Of a DNA stretch of 64,000 nucleotides, positions 8,440 to 18,303 are shown piece by piece. A program made the position numbers and the translations under genes. The notes under the pieces are model-generated. The model saw only the letters and a list, made by a program, of their open reading frames with translations. It did no database searches and was not told the origin of the DNA. Position 1 is the stretch's first letter. Each line of letters starts with the position of its first letter. Where the stretch lies: positions 372,001-436,000 of the forward strand of contig CAVUNO010000017.1 in NCBI GenBank assembly GCA_963742875.1. Reading direction: 5' to 3'. Source of the DNA: Bog-532 sp963742875 (GTDB lineage: Bacteria > Actinomycetota > Actinomycetes > Streptosporangiales > Streptosporangiaceae).

Positions 8440-10791
8440 GTGCCAATTGTCGAGTATGCGTCCGGTGCCGCGTTTCCGGGCGTGATCGGGCGGACCGCTG
8501 ATGAGTCCACGCCGGCGTGGCCAGCTCCGGTACGAGCCGGTGAGGGCGCGCCTAACGTGCTGTTCATCGTGCTCGACGACACCGGTTTCGGGCAGCTGGG
8601 CTGTTACGGCAGCCCGATCCAGACACCCAGCTTCGACGCGCTCGCGGCGGACGGCCTGCGTTACAGCAACATGCACACGACCGCGTTGTGCTCACCGAGC
8701 CGCTCGTGCATCCTCACCGGCCGCAACCATCACAGCAATGCGATGGCCGCCATCACGGAGCTGGCCAGCGGCTATCCCGGGTACAACGGCGTCATCCCGT
8801 TCGAGAACGGCTTCTTGTCCGAGATGCTCGTCGAGCACGGCTACAGCACCTTCATGGTCGGGAAGTACCACCTGACGCCGAGCAGCCAGGAGACGGGCGC
8901 GGGCCCGTTCGACCGGTGGCCGCTGGGCCGCGGGTTCCAGCGTTTTTATGGGTTCCTGGGCGGTGACACCAGCCAGTGGTATCCGGATCTGGTGTACGAC
9001 AACCACCAGGTGCAGCCGCCGCGAACGCCCGAGGAGGGTTACCACCTCAGCGAGGACCTGGTCGATAAGGCGATCGAGTTCATCGCCGACGTCAGGCAGG
9101 TCGACCCGGCCAAGCCGTTCTTCCTGAATCTGTGTTTTGGCGCCACGCATGCCCCGCATCACGTGCCCAAGGAATGGGCGGACCGGTATGCGGGCGTCTT
9201 TGACGATGGCTGGGACGCCTACCGGGAGCAGGTGTTCGCCCGGCAGAAGGAACTCGGCATCGTTCCCGCGGACGCCGAGCTGTCGCGTCACGATCCCGAC
9301 GTGCCCGACTGGGCGTCGCTGCCCCCGGCGGCCCGCCGCCTCTACAGCCGGATGATGGAGGTCTACGCCGGCTTCCTGTCCCACGCCGATCACCAGGTCG
9401 GGCGGCTGATCGAGTTCCTGCGGCAGCGTGGGGACCTCGACAACACCCTGATCATGGTCATCTCCGACAACGGCGCCAGTGCCGAGGGCGGTCCCACCGG
9501 CACCACCAACGAGGCGCAGTTCTTCAACAACGCCCAGGAGCCGCTGGAGGAAAGCCTCAAGCTGATCGATGAGATCGGCGGCCCCAAGCACTTCAACCAC
9601 TACCCGTGGGGCTGGACGTGGGCCGGGGACACGCCGTTCCGCCGGTGGAAGCGGGAGACCTACCGGGGTGGCGTCAGTGATCCGTTCATCGTCTCCTGGC
9701 CGGGGCGGATCACGGCCCGGGGCGAGATCCGCACGCAGTACGCGCACATCATCGACATGGTGCCCACCGTCCTGGACCTGCTGGGCCTCGAACCGCCCGG
9801 GACGATCCGCGGCGTCACCCAGTCACCCCTGCACGGCGTCAGCTTCGCCCACACGCTGAACGACGCGGCCGCGGGCAGCAACCGCCGCACGCAGTACTTC
9901 GAGATGCTGGGTCACCGGGCGATCTACCACGACGGCTGGCGGGCCGTCTGCCCCTGGCCCGGCCCGTCGTTCGCCGAGGCGGGCGTGGGCTTCGGGCAGC
10001 CGATCTCGTCCCAGAGACTGTCTGAGCTGGACGCCACCGGCTGGGAGCTTTACCACGTGGCGGAGGACTTCGCGGAGAACCACAACGTGGCCGCCGATCA
10101 TCGCGACCGGCTGATCGCGATGATCGGGACGTGGTACACCGAAGCCGGCAAGTACAACGTGATGCCCGTCGACGGCAGCGGCCTCGCCCGCATGATCGCG
10201 GAAAAGCCGCTCATCGCGGTTCCCCGCGACAGCTACTCCTACCGGCCCGGCACGCAATCGATCCCGTTCGGCGCCGCGCCCAGGGTCCTGAACCGGCCGC
10301 ACAGCATTACCGCCGAGGTCGAGATCCCGGCGGGCGGGGCCGAGGGTGTCCTGCTGTGCCAGGGCACGGCCGCCGGCGGATACTCCCTGTTCGTCAAGGA
10401 CGGCAAGCTCCGCTACGTCCACAACTACGTGGGCCGGGCCGTGTACGGGGTGGAATCCGGCATCGTCCTGGCGCCAGGCCAGCACGCGCTCAGGTTCGAG
10501 TTCGAGCCGACCGGGGAGCCCGACCTGATGCGCGGCAAGGGCGCGCCCGGCAGGCTCCAGCTCTACGTGGACGGCGCCCTGACCGGGAACGCGGAAGCAC
10601 CCGTCACCACGCCGTTCGTGCTCAACCCTGGTGCGCTCACCTGCGGCGCCAACCCCGGCTCCGCGATCACCGACGACTACGCCAGCCCGTTCAGGTTCAC
10701 CGGCACCATCTACAGCGTGACGGTGGACGTCAGCGGAAAGCTGACCGAGGACTCCGAAGCCGAGCTGCGCATGCACATGGCCCGCCAGTAA
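8440..10791 (+). CDS. atsA: Arylsulfatase, type I sulfatase (AtsA-like)
   Basis: Hydrolyses sulfate esters. GTG at 8440 with GGGAGGGG upstream is preferred over the ATG at 8404. The domain opens NVLFIVLDDTGFGQLGCYGS with metal-binding Asp-Asp, then ALCSPSRSCILTGRNHH, where Cys of CSPSR is the residue converted to formylglycine; a maturation enzyme must be encoded elsewhere. The metal-site DNG occurs in VISDNGAS. The C-terminal 190 residues look like a beta-sandwich (LamG/glucanase-like) domain. Length (784 aa) and order match actinobacterial AtsA. No signal peptide is visible, suggesting a cytosolic enzyme. Confidence 0.9.
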   Translation: MPIVEYASGAAFPGVIGRTADESTPAWPAPVRAGEGAPNVLFIVLDDTGFGQLGCYGSPIQTPSFDALAADGLRYSNMHTTALCSPSRSCILTGRNHHSNAMAAITELASGYPGYNGVIPFENGFLSEMLVEHGYSTFMVGKYHLTPSSQETGAGPFDRWPLGRGFQRFYGFLGGDTSQWYPDLVYDNHQVQPPRTPEEGYHLSEDLVDKAIEFIADVRQVDPAKPFFLNLCFGATHAPHHVPKEWADRYAGVFDDGWDAYREQVFARQKELGIVPADAELSRHDPDVPDWASLPPAARRLYSRMMEVYAGFLSHADHQVGRLIEFLRQRGDLDNTLIMVISDNGASAEGGPTGTTNEAQFFNNAQEPLEESLKLIDEIGGPKHFNHYPWGWTWAGDTPFRRWKRETYRGGVSDPFIVSWPGRITARGEIRTQYAHIIDMVPTVLDLLGLEPPGTIRGVTQSPLHGVSFAHTLNDAAAGSNRRTQYFEMLGHRAIYHDGWRAVCPWPGPSFAEAGVGFGQPISSQRLSELDATGWELYHVAEDFAENHNVAADHRDRLIAMIGTWYTEAGKYNVMPVDGSGLARMIAEKPLIAVPRDSYSYRPGTQSIPFGAAPRVLNRPHSITAEVEIPAGGAEGVLLCQGTAAGGYSLFVKDGKLRYVHNYVGRAVYGVESGIVLAPGQHALRFEFEPTGEPDLMRGKGAPGRLQLYVDGALTGNAEAPVTTPFVLNPGALTCGANPGSAITDDYASPFRFTGTIYSVTVDVSGKLTEDSEAELRMHMARQ

Positions 10792-11092
10792 GCCGCCCGG
10801 CCAGCGCAGTAGCGACGCGGAACGCAGTGGCGCTGGCCGTGCGGACGGCGAGGACCCGGCCGGCCACTGAGGACGAACGCGCGCTGATGGCACGATTCGG
10901 CATGGAGCCTGCCTGAAGCGCTGCGGCAGCGGCGGGAGGGACCATTGATCAGCCCCTGATTCAGGGTCTTTCTGTGCCCAGCCTGATGAGGCTGCCATCC
11001 CGGCCGGCACCATGAGCGGTCCCTGCTAGGATAATTACTCTGTGAATTCGGTCAGATACTCTGAGTTCTTTCACGGGGGAGGCGGGTGGCCG

Positions 11093-11732
11093 GTGCGGAT
11101 CTCGCGGCACGCCATGAACACTCGGGCCAGTGCGGCCCTTGCGGTCGGGTTGGTCGCGATTCCCGTGGCGGCGGTCACGGGCCACCCCGTAGCGTCACAC
11201 ACGACCCCGGGCGTGCCGCCGCCCCCGATACCCGGGCTCACCATCAACGTCACCGACGGCCGGGTTGCGGCGACAGCGGGCGACCGGCTCACCTACACGG
11301 TGAGCGTCCGCGACAGCGGCATCGCGGCCGCGCCGCACCTCAAGGTCACCCAGAACCTTGTCCCCCGGGCTGGAGTTCCTGTCGGCCAGCGATAACGGCG
11401 TGGCCAAGGCCGGGCAGATCGCCTGGTCCACCAGCCTTCCGGCGGGCGGCACCCGGACCTTCCGTGTCGCCGCCCGGGTCACCCAGCCCCCGGCCCGGGT
11501 GCTGCGCCTAGCCGCCGTCGCCTGCGCCGCGCTGCCGGGCGGCAGCCGGCCGATCGTCTGCGCGGCTCATCTTGACCGGGTGCCCGCCGCCACCGCCGAT
11601 TCGGTGGCCGGGTCCGGCTCGTCCGGGAGCAAGCTGCTGCCGTACGCGGCAGCGGGTCTGGCCCTGCTGGCGGCCGGCATGCTCACCGTGATCGCCGGCC
11701 GCCGCATCCGGCTGAGGCGGCGGCAAGCCTGA
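11093..11732 (+). pseudogene. Secreted DUF11-like surface protein with one frame break
   Basis: GTG 11093 follows GGGGGAGGCGGG. Frame one gives a signal peptide (ASAALAVGLVAIPVAAVTG) and a DUF11-like beta domain (VAATAGDRLTYTVSVRDSGI); it then shifts at about 11360-11372, where the second frame continues the same fold (PGLEFLSASDNGVAKAGQIA), a Ser-rich linker, a membrane helix (LLPYAAAGLALLAAGMLTVI) and a basic tail. Joined, the two halves make a complete wall-linked protein of about 213 aa. A one-base error or a real mutation at the CCTTGTCCCCC stretch would explain it. Confidence 0.65.
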
Positions 11733-11791
11733 CCATCCCGGTCAGGCCGTCACCCGGCGGTGCCGCAGAATGCACCGCTGGGCACGTCGTT

Positions 11792-13483
11792 CTATTGACG
11801 CTTTGTACTAGACGTCAGGCCAGCATTCGGCCGGTTGGTTTGCACGACCGGCAGCTTGGCCAGGTGCTTTCGATCATGCCAGATATTCCTGAGATGCGAT
11901 GTGCTGGTGCGCAGTGGCAAAAGTAGCGGCCTGCTGGCATCGGCGGGCCGGAATGCCCAGTCATCTTCGGTGTCTTCCCCGAGCCACTCTTCCACACACG
12001 TGAGGATGAGCAAGACCAGGCACATGCCGGGAATGCTGAGTGTCAGCACGAGGATCTCTACGATGTCCATGGCAGCTATCCATGCCTTCGTCCCTGGCCG
12101 GGGTAATCGTCTGAGGCTCTGGTGGAGACGGATTGCGGTGCGACCGGGCGAGGAGTAGATCTGCACGAGGTCGCAGAGCTGGTTGGCGAGCCAGAGACCA
12201 GCTCCGGGCGCGGTATCGGAAGTGGGCGGAAGGCGGCCAGCCAGCGGTGAGGTGATGTGGCCGTGGTCGGACACCTCGCAGACCAGCGACTGGTCGTCGG
12301 TCCAGGCGTGCAGCTCGCCCCCGCCGCCGTAATGAAGGCTGTTGCTGGCGACCTCACTGACCGCCTGCACAATCGCGGTGGCTGATTGCGGGTCCAGTCC
12401 GGCCTGCTGGGCCAGGTTGGCGACGAACGTCCGCACCTGGCCGAGGCCGCCGGGCTGGATAGCCAGGTAAGCCGAACCGGCGGGGCGGGGCGGCAGCCGC
12501 CGGGCGAACGGGTCCGCGAGATTGATTGGCCGGAAGCTGCTGCGTGCCTTCCCGTTCCGGCCGGGGACGACGAACGGGTGGGTCCGGTAAGCCTCATCGA
12601 TCACGTCGGCGGCCAGCGCCTCAAGATCGTAGGGGCACAGCAGCCAGAACGGCGTGGAAACGTCAAAGGCGACGTTCAGCAGAGCTTCGTGGAGCTGGCA
12701 TTCGGCCAGCTCGGCCGGGGAACGCCCGGGATCTACCGGTTCCCCGATCCCGTACAGCTGCGAGGCTCCGGCGTGGGCCTGAACGAAGGCCCGCCATGCA
12801 GAGATGATCCGCCCGGGGTTGCCGCCGACCTCGGCCATATCAGCGAAGCTGACCTGCCCGGCCTCAGCTCCCAGCTCATTCCGGAGCATGCCGATCTTCG
12901 AACTGTTCACCACCACCAGGATGGGGTCACCCGCATTGACCGCCCGGCGGATAAACGACGTCGTTCCGGTCAGGAACTCGGCGATGCCTGAGTACAGCAG
13001 CGCCTCGTGCCGGTATCCACCGAGCGTTTCTTCCGCGAACGCCTGTGTCATACCGGTCTTCGCAGCACCAGCACCTGAGCTACCGCGGCGGCTGGCCTCA
13101 TCTGGCCTGGGACGGAGCCCGAGGTGTTTCTCGTACGCCGCGAGGGCCGCCTGCAGCGTGCGCGGCCCGCGCAGCCACTGCAGCCGGGGTGAGACCTGGG
13201 AATAATCCAGGGCAGGATCGTCGCCGCAGGCCGGGCAGATGAGCTCGAACGTATTGCTGTAGCCGCCTTCTATCCGGCCGTCCACGATGCGGACCGGCTG
13301 GCGCCGGAGGCTTGCTGCCCTGCCATGGCCGGGCTGGCCAGCAAATGGCAACGTCACATTGCCCTCAGTACGAGTGCGCAGGCCCGGATCACGGGCCCGG
13401 GGCTGGCTACCTTGGGGCGGCGGGGCCACTCCCGATCGGACAGACTGATTACTGGTCGCGACATACGGGTCTGTGTCACGCAT
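11792..13483 (-). CDS. MEDS sensory domain plus HATPase (anti-sigma-like) protein
   Basis: 563 aa as drawn; GTG near 13360 is an alternative start. N-terminal residues about 60-125 hold a CxxC module (FELICPACGDDPALDYSQVS). Next is a MEDS/DcmR-type sensory domain (YRHEALLYSGIAEFLTGTTS, residues 155-310), then an RsbW-type ATPase with N-box EVASNSLHYG, G1 VSDHGH and G2 GAGLWLANQL. After that come a membrane helix (IVEILVLTLSIPGMCLVLLI) and a 65-residue tail. MEDS-HATPase proteins usually act in stress-sigma signalling by binding anti-sigma-factor antagonists. The extra N- and C-terminal parts are unusual. It is convergent with the upstream surface protein. Confidence 0.75.
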   Translation of the reverse strand: MRDTDPYVATSNQSVRSGVAPPPQGSQPRARDPGLRTRTEGNVTLPFAGQPGHGRAASLRRQPVRIVDGRIEGGYSNTFELICPACGDDPALDYSQVSPRLQWLRGPRTLQAALAAYEKHLGLRPRPDEASRRGSSGAGAAKTGMTQAFAEETLGGYRHEALLYSGIAEFLTGTTSFIRRAVNAGDPILVVVNSSKIGMLRNELGAEAGQVSFADMAEVGGNPGRIISAWRAFVQAHAGASQLYGIGEPVDPGRSPAELAECQLHEALLNVAFDVSTPFWLLCPYDLEALAADVIDEAYRTHPFVVPGRNGKARSSFRPINLADPFARRLPPRPAGSAYLAIQPGGLGQVRTFVANLAQQAGLDPQSATAIVQAVSEVASNSLHYGGGGELHAWTDDQSLVCEVSDHGHITSPLAGRLPPTSDTAPGAGLWLANQLCDLVQIYSSPGRTAIRLHQSLRRLPRPGTKAWIAAMDIVEILVLTLSIPGMCLVLLILTCVEEWLGEDTEDDWAFRPADASRPLLLPLRTSTSHLRNIWHDRKHLAKLPVVQTNRPNAGLTSSTKRQ

Positions 13484-13683
13484 TCGATCCCCACTGCCGA
13501 GGTCCGGAGCAGTGTAACTCTCGAGAACATGATACGTGCGGGCAGCTGAACAGAAGAAGCCCAGTTTGAGCCAGATAGTGCATGCCTCTAGGTTTTCGGC
13601 ACGCCGCCGCCGGCAGGCATGAGACAGGTGCCGTTGCGGGGAGTAAACGCCAGCGGCGGATCGTTGAGCGTGCCCGCCCAGGC

Positions 13684-14478
13684 CTAGTCGCCAACTCCGC
13701 GCACGACGGTCATGCGGTGGGCGATGGTGGCGGTGAAGACCGTGGCTACGTCGATGTCGTCCGGGTTGAAACAGAACCCGGTGACCGTGCCGAGCAGCCC
13801 GGCTACGGGGAAGGGAACCAGTCCCTGAGAGATGCCTGTGGCAATGCTGAGTGGCTCGGCGCCGGGAACCCGGCCGGGGAGAGGCAGTTCACCGGAACGC
13901 CGGATGCCGACACCTTCTCCCTGTGCGGTCGGGAATTCCTCAACATTCGCGCCTGGGTAGTGCTGGCGCAGCACGGCAGCCAGCAGGGACGTCGGCCTGA
14001 TTCCGTCCGGCACTTCGAATGGTGCCGCCGCGATGCCGAGCAGCACCAGCCGCGTCCGGCCATCAACTTCCCCCGCGAGCGCCCCCAGGTACCCGAGACC
14101 GCCAGCCGCAACGATCTGCCGCGCGGCCCATAGCTGCTCCAGCAGCGCACACCGAATTTGGCTGGGTTCGCCTTGCGCGGGGGCAAGCAGTGGCATGCAG
14201 CGGTCGGCGAACGCCGCATGCTCCGCGCGCGCGGTAGCCTCGTCGGCTTCGACCGCCAGGCTGAAGATGCCATCCGGTACCTCGGCCCGCAGCCGGTACT
14301 CCCCCGCGCCACTATCTGCGGCAGCAGCCTGGTCCCGTTCCCTGCTGCCATCGCCGTTCGATCCCCGTACTTCGTGACGTTCCACCGATATGGCCTCCGG
14401 ACTGCGCTGGAGTCCTTGTTCTTGGCCTGTCCCGGCATCGCTCCTGGCCGAGCGGCCATGGTCGGGCGCCGACGTCAC
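13684..14478 (-). CDS. Hypothetical protein of the WXG100 operon
   Basis: 264 aa, no family recognised. Its ATG overlaps the stop of the preceding membrane-protein frame (ATGA at 14475-14478), so the two are translationally coupled. The first 55 residues are hydrophilic and probably disordered; the rest is a compact alpha/beta domain (IFSLAVEADEATARAEHAAF, RLVLLGIAAAPFEVPDGIRP). No signal peptide or membrane helix. Being last in an operon headed by a WXG100-like gene, it may be a chaperone or immunity-like partner for the exported proteins; that is inference from position only. Confidence 0.6.
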   Translation of the reverse strand: MTSAPDHGRSARSDAGTGQEQGLQRSPEAISVERHEVRGSNGDGSRERDQAAAADSGAGEYRLRAEVPDGIFSLAVEADEATARAEHAAFADRCMPLLAPAQGEPSQIRCALLEQLWAARQIVAAGGLGYLGALAGEVDGRTRLVLLGIAAAPFEVPDGIRPTSLLAAVLRQHYPGANVEEFPTAQGEGVGIRRSGELPLPGRVPGAEPLSIATGISQGLVPFPVAGLLGTVTGFCFNPDDIDVATVFTATIAHRMTVVRGVGD

Positions 14479-15840
14479 GTCCCCTGCGTTTCCGCTTCGA
14501 TCTCGTTCTGCCAGACCTTCGGGCCGCCGGGGGTCGTCTGCGGAATTTCGCCCCGTTCCGCCTGCGCGCGCCAGTCTTTACGCAGCCGGTCCAGTTGCGT
14601 GTAGCGGCCTGAGCCGCGCACGCCCCGGCGCATCACGCTGCCGAACGTCCACACGAGCAGGCCGGTAGGGATCAGCGCGATTATCAGCATCGCCCACCGT
14701 GTTGCGCCCGGCGTAACGGCAACGACGTACCAGAAAGCGATTGAGATCAGTGCCAGCAAGCCCGACAGTGCCGATAGCCCGATGTTCTTCCAGGAGCCGG
14801 TGCTGCTTCAGCGAGTCACCGATCATCCGGAACACCCCCGGGGCCACATCGACGCTCTTCTCGGCGTCTCCGGCGAGCTCGCCCACCTTCGGGATTTTCG
14901 ACACCATACCCGCCCAGGTCGGCGCCTTCGTCATCGCCTTCGCCAGCCCGGCCTCCTGGTACATCTCACTCAGCTTGCTGGCTGCCCTCATCCAGCCCGC
15001 ATCCGAGACGACGGCCACCGCGTCCAGCGCCACCGCGCGCCAGGTCCCGTGGTCGAACCCGGCCAGCAAGGCGTCTGCCCCGAGAGCTGCGACGGCGGCA
15101 GCGAGGGCAATGGGCCCGAAGATTAAGGTGAGCGGCGGGAACAGGGCCAGCAGCCCGGCGACCGTGGCGACGATGCTCGCTACGCCGGAGATGAACTCCA
15201 GCAGCGCCTTATCGTGGACAAACGAACTGAGCTTATGGACGGCGGTGTCGTAGACAGTTTCGGCGTCGTCCCACAAGCTGGCGAACAGGCCAGGCGGGTG
15301 GGGTGCCATGTTCCCGGCGTCGTCAAGCTGGCTATCGGCCTGCTGGACCGCGGCCTGGTACCGGGTGTGGAGGCCGTCGGCCTTGGCGAGGATCGCCGAC
15401 ATTGCACTGTTCGCCTGGTCGAGGCGGGCCCGCTGTGCTGGCTTGACCGTGCCGGGGTACGGCGGCACGCTGCCGACCGGGAGCCCGGCAGACAGTAGCA
15501 GGGCATCCAGTTCGTCGCGGTAGGGCGCGGCCTGCCGATCCAGCGCCCTGGCCTCGTCTTGCAGGCCGGCCAGGGCCACGGCCCAGGTGCGCAGCGCCGT
15601 CGCCGCCGCTCCGACGGAATCGCTCGCCTTTCGCGCGAGCGGCATGACCTCCTGGTGCACATGGGTGCGGAAGGCGTCGGCTGCTTGGCCCCGCCAGTCC
15701 TGCGAGTTCGCCGAGGCGAGGGTCTGGACGGCTGTCACCAGCGTCGTTGCCGACCGTCCGGCGTAATCCGCCAGTGCCTGGTAGCCCCGCAGGTCGCCGG
15801 GGCACGGGTCAAAGCCCAGATTCGGGTACGGGCTGGCCAT
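14475..15840 (-). CDS. WXG/LXG-like N-domain membrane protein, frame break near its 3' end
   Basis: ATG 15840 with AGGAG 6 bases upstream. Residues 1-200 form long helices with a WXG-like turn (SANSQDWRGQAADAFRTHVH) as in ESX/type VII secretion substrates. Then come hydrophobic segments (FISGVASIVATVAGLLALFP; LIFGPIALAAAVAALGADAL). At about 14797-14801 (CACCGGC) the frame breaks: the frame ending at 14475 continues naturally as GSWKNIGLSALSGLLALISI with further helices (MLIIALIPTGLLVWTF) and a tail ending EIEAETQGT. The drawn frame instead ends in non-protein-like residues at 14578. I treat both as one gene of about 455 aa. Confidence 0.6.
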
Positions 15841-15860
15841 TAGCTCCTGGTGCTCTAGCT

Positions 15861-17350
15861 GGTCGCGTCCAAGATCCGGTGTAAATGAGAGGACGGGCGT
15901 AGGTTCCCTTCAAGACCGCCAAAGTCATCGAAGGAAGGACCCACGCCCGTGCCAGATCGAGTATCGCCTACCGAACGTATCCGCGGCCACATCGATGAGC
16001 TGTTCGCCGAGGGCCGTCCGCTGCCAGAGATCCTGGAGGAGGTCGCCCGGCTCGGCGCGCAGCTGCTGATGCAGGCCGCCCTCGAAGCCGAGGTCACCGA
16101 GTTCCTGGGCCGGGACCGTTACCGGCGGGCTGCGGCCTGCGAAGACGCGCGGCCTGGCTCCCGGAACGGCTACCGGGAGGTGACGGTCAAGACGACTGCC
16201 GGGCCGGTGGCGCTGGCCCGGCCGAAGCTGCGCGGCACCGCTGAGGCGTTCGCGTCCCGGCTGTTCGGCAGGCACGTCACCAAGACCAATGCGCTGGAGT
16301 CGCTGGTGATCGCCTCGTTCGTGCGCGGCCTGTCGGTCCGCGACGTGGAGGCCACCCTCGCCGAGGCGCTGGGGGATCAGGCCGCGATCTCTAAGTCCAC
16401 CGTCTCGTCGGTCTGCCAGCAGATCAAGGGCGAGTACGAGACCTGGGCACTGCGCCGCCTGGATGAGGTGAAGCTGGACTACCTGTTCCTGGACGCCAGC
16501 TTCTTCCGGATGCACCCCGGCTCCCCGGCCGAGCCGGTGCTGGCCGCCTGGGGTAACACCACCAGCGGCAAGCCCGCCTTCATCGGCCTGGCCCCCGGCA
16601 CCGGTGAGTCCGCCGATGCCTGGCACGGCTTCCTCACCGATCTGAAGGACCGCGGCCTGGCCTCCCCGCTGCTGATCATCTCCGACGGTGCGCCCGGGCT
16701 GATCTCGGCGATCGAGCAGGCTTACCCCCAGGCCTTGCGGCAAAGATGTGTCATCCATCGCGCGCGGAACATCCTGGCCAAGATCCCGGCCGGGATGCAG
16801 GCCGAGGTCAAGGACGCCTACTGGCAGATCTTCGACACCGCGGACCTGAAGACCCCGCCCGGCCCGAAGCTCACCGAACTCATCGACGCCCGGATCAGCG
16901 AGATGGCCGCCAGATACGGGCCAACCTACCCCTCGGCGATGAAATGCCTGACCACTGACCGGGAAGGCCTCACCGCCTACCTGCGGTTCCCCGCTGAGCA
17001 CCACCAGCGCATCCGGCACTCCAACTTCATCGAGCGCACCTTCGGCGAGACCCGCCGCCGCACCAAGGTCATCGGCCGGCTCCCCGGCGAGACCAGCTGC
17101 CTCACCCTCCTCTGGGCCGTCCTGGACCGCGCCTCCCGCGGCTGGCGCGGCCTGGCCATGACGCCCGACGGGCTGCGCCTCCTGCAGGACCTGCGCCGCT
17201 CACTCCTCGAACCGCCCACCCAGCTGCGGCCACGCACCGTCACCACCAGCCCCGACGCCGACAGCACCGAAACTGTCAGCGCTACCGCCTAACATCACCA
17301 TGAAGCCGGAACCGCGCCCGTCACTTTTACACCCGATTCCGGACGCCACC
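15861..17350 (+). mobile_element. Complete IS256-family insertion sequence
   Basis: 1490-bp element. The left end (from 15861, GGTCGCGTCC) and right end (to 17350, GGACGCCACC) are imperfect inverted repeats of about 25 bp that both reach a GTGTAAA inner motif. The 8-bp CTCTAGCT is duplicated at 15853-15860 and 17351-17358, as expected for IS256. It sits between the WXG100-like gene and the next gene of that operon. The target itself is a short tandem repeat (TAGCTCCTGGTGCTC). Intact transposase and clean duplication suggest a recent insertion. Confidence 0.93.
15949..17292 (+). CDS. IS256-family transposase
   Basis: 447-aa DDE transposase, GTG start after AAGGAAGGA. N-terminal helical DNA-binding region, then catalytic core: first Asp in YLFLDASFFRM, second Asp in LLIISDGAPGLISAIEQAYP followed by the RCVIHRARNILAKIP block, and Glu in HSNFIERTFGETRRRTKVIG. 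Length and block spacing match IS256 enzymes. No frameshift, so the element is probably active. It is encoded against the operon it interrupts. Confidence 0.95.
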   Translation: MPDRVSPTERIRGHIDELFAEGRPLPEILEEVARLGAQLLMQAALEAEVTEFLGRDRYRRAAACEDARPGSRNGYREVTVKTTAGPVALARPKLRGTAEAFASRLFGRHVTKTNALESLVIASFVRGLSVRDVEATLAEALGDQAAISKSTVSSVCQQIKGEYETWALRRLDEVKLDYLFLDASFFRMHPGSPAEPVLAAWGNTTSGKPAFIGLAPGTGESADAWHGFLTDLKDRGLASPLLIISDGAPGLISAIEQAYPQALRQRCVIHRARNILAKIPAGMQAEVKDAYWQIFDTADLKTPPGPKLTELIDARISEMAARYGPTYPSAMKCLTTDREGLTAYLRFPAEHHQRIRHSNFIERTFGETRRRTKVIGRLPGETSCLTLLWAVLDRASRGWRGLAMTPDGLRLLQDLRRSLLEPPTQLRPRTVTTSPDADSTETVSATA

Positions 17351-17407
17351 CTCTAGCTCCTGGTGCTCTAGCTCCTGGTCCTCGCGCCGTCGTGGGTAAG
17401 GCTCGCA

Positions 17408-17710
17408 TCAGCTCTTGCCCTTACCACGCGCAAGCTCGCTGGCCAGTTCATGATCCAGACGATCGAACGTTGAACCCACCTCGCGGAGCATTCGCGCGCA
17501 TTCGCTGCCGTGCCGGCCGAGCTGATTGAGCCCGTAGTGCCAGCTGCCCGCGAACCCATGCACCCGCCCCGCCAGCGGATCAGCGCCCGTCACCTCGCTG
17601 TCGCCGACCCTGATGTCGTGGCAAGCGTGCGCCATCTGGCCGCTGAACCCAGAAAACGCCGCGACCAGCTCATCCAGCACCTGGCCGGTCACGTGGAGAT
17701 CGGCGCCCAT
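17408..17710 (-). CDS. WXG100-like small secreted-helix protein
   Basis: About 100 aa, ATG 17710 with AGGAG five bases upstream (two in-frame GTGs precede it). Two helices around a W-x-x-G-type turn (GSWHYGLNQLGRHGSECARM) and a C-terminal helix STFDRLDHELASELARG. This size and pattern match ESX-type (type VII secretion) helical-hairpin proteins. It begins the minus-strand operon that continues at 15840 beyond the IS256 copy. No secretion ATPase is in the window, so export would need a machine encoded elsewhere. Confidence 0.65.
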   Translation of the reverse strand: MGADLHVTGQVLDELVAAFSGFSGQMAHACHDIRVGDSEVTGADPLAGRVHGFAGSWHYGLNQLGRHGSECARMLREVGSTFDRLDHELASELARGKGKS

Positions 17711-17841
17711 CACCACTCCTGCTCACAACTGCGTGGCTAATCATCACGCAGGATAGGCGAAACAGCCGAACCACGTTCAGCGAACCGGAACGATGCACTC
17801 GTCCCCTGCGAGATCACTCGGCCCTCCGGAGTGAATTAAAC

Positions 17842-18012
17842 TTAATGCTTGCGACTAAGGGCATTTGCTATATCACCCAGCACATTTGCTACTCCATTTA
17901 ACAACTTTGCGCCCACCGTTATGACGTCGCCTGCGAATTGCGGGCTTTTTGTCGCCACAACGATGATCAGGGGTATTAGCACGAATGTCCAGAGCAATCT
18001 GTGATGATTCAC
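17842..18012 (-). CDS. Small single-pass membrane protein
   Basis: 56-aa protein from GTG 18012: hydrophobic helix RLLWTFVLIPLIIVVATK followed by an amphipathic helix (GAKLLNGVANVLGDIANALS). Only this last part of a longer open frame looks protein-like, so I start it here. The shape resembles small actinobacterial membrane proteins of unknown role. The following 120 bases up to the WXG100 gene are non-coding. Confidence 0.5.
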   Translation of the reverse strand: MNHHRLLWTFVLIPLIIVVATKSPQFAGDVITVGAKLLNGVANVLGDIANALSRKH

Positions 18013-18261
18013 CGCTTCACCAGCTCTCAGTAGCTTTCGGTTACCGACCCCTCCCCAGCTAGTCGCTGTGCCTGCTTTCCTATTTAGAGACTGAGCGCCT
18101 CTTCGCGGCTTGTTTATCGGTCCAACGTCCTGCTTACGCAGGACCTTTGTTAGTAAACATTCACCCGGTTGGTGCGGGTGATATTTGATGTGCGTTGTGA
18201 CCGGATTTAGGTCACCCGGCGGCTGAACTCGGGGGTGCCCGCGCCTGATGTCGCTAAGTGC

Positions 18262-18303
18262 GTAGATGACCTCCGACAGGAGGTAGATGACCTCCGACAG
18301 GAG
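18262..18303. repeat. Exact 21-bp tandem duplication
   Basis: Two perfect adjacent copies of a 21-bp unit (GTAGATGACCTCCGACAGGA plus G). A multiple of three, in a region with no convincing gene. Confidence 0.9.

Noticed and set aside
8692..11013. Long minus-strand frames over the arylsulfatase.
   Set aside because: The + strand holds the CSPSR sulfatase signature; the antisense translations are low-complexity.
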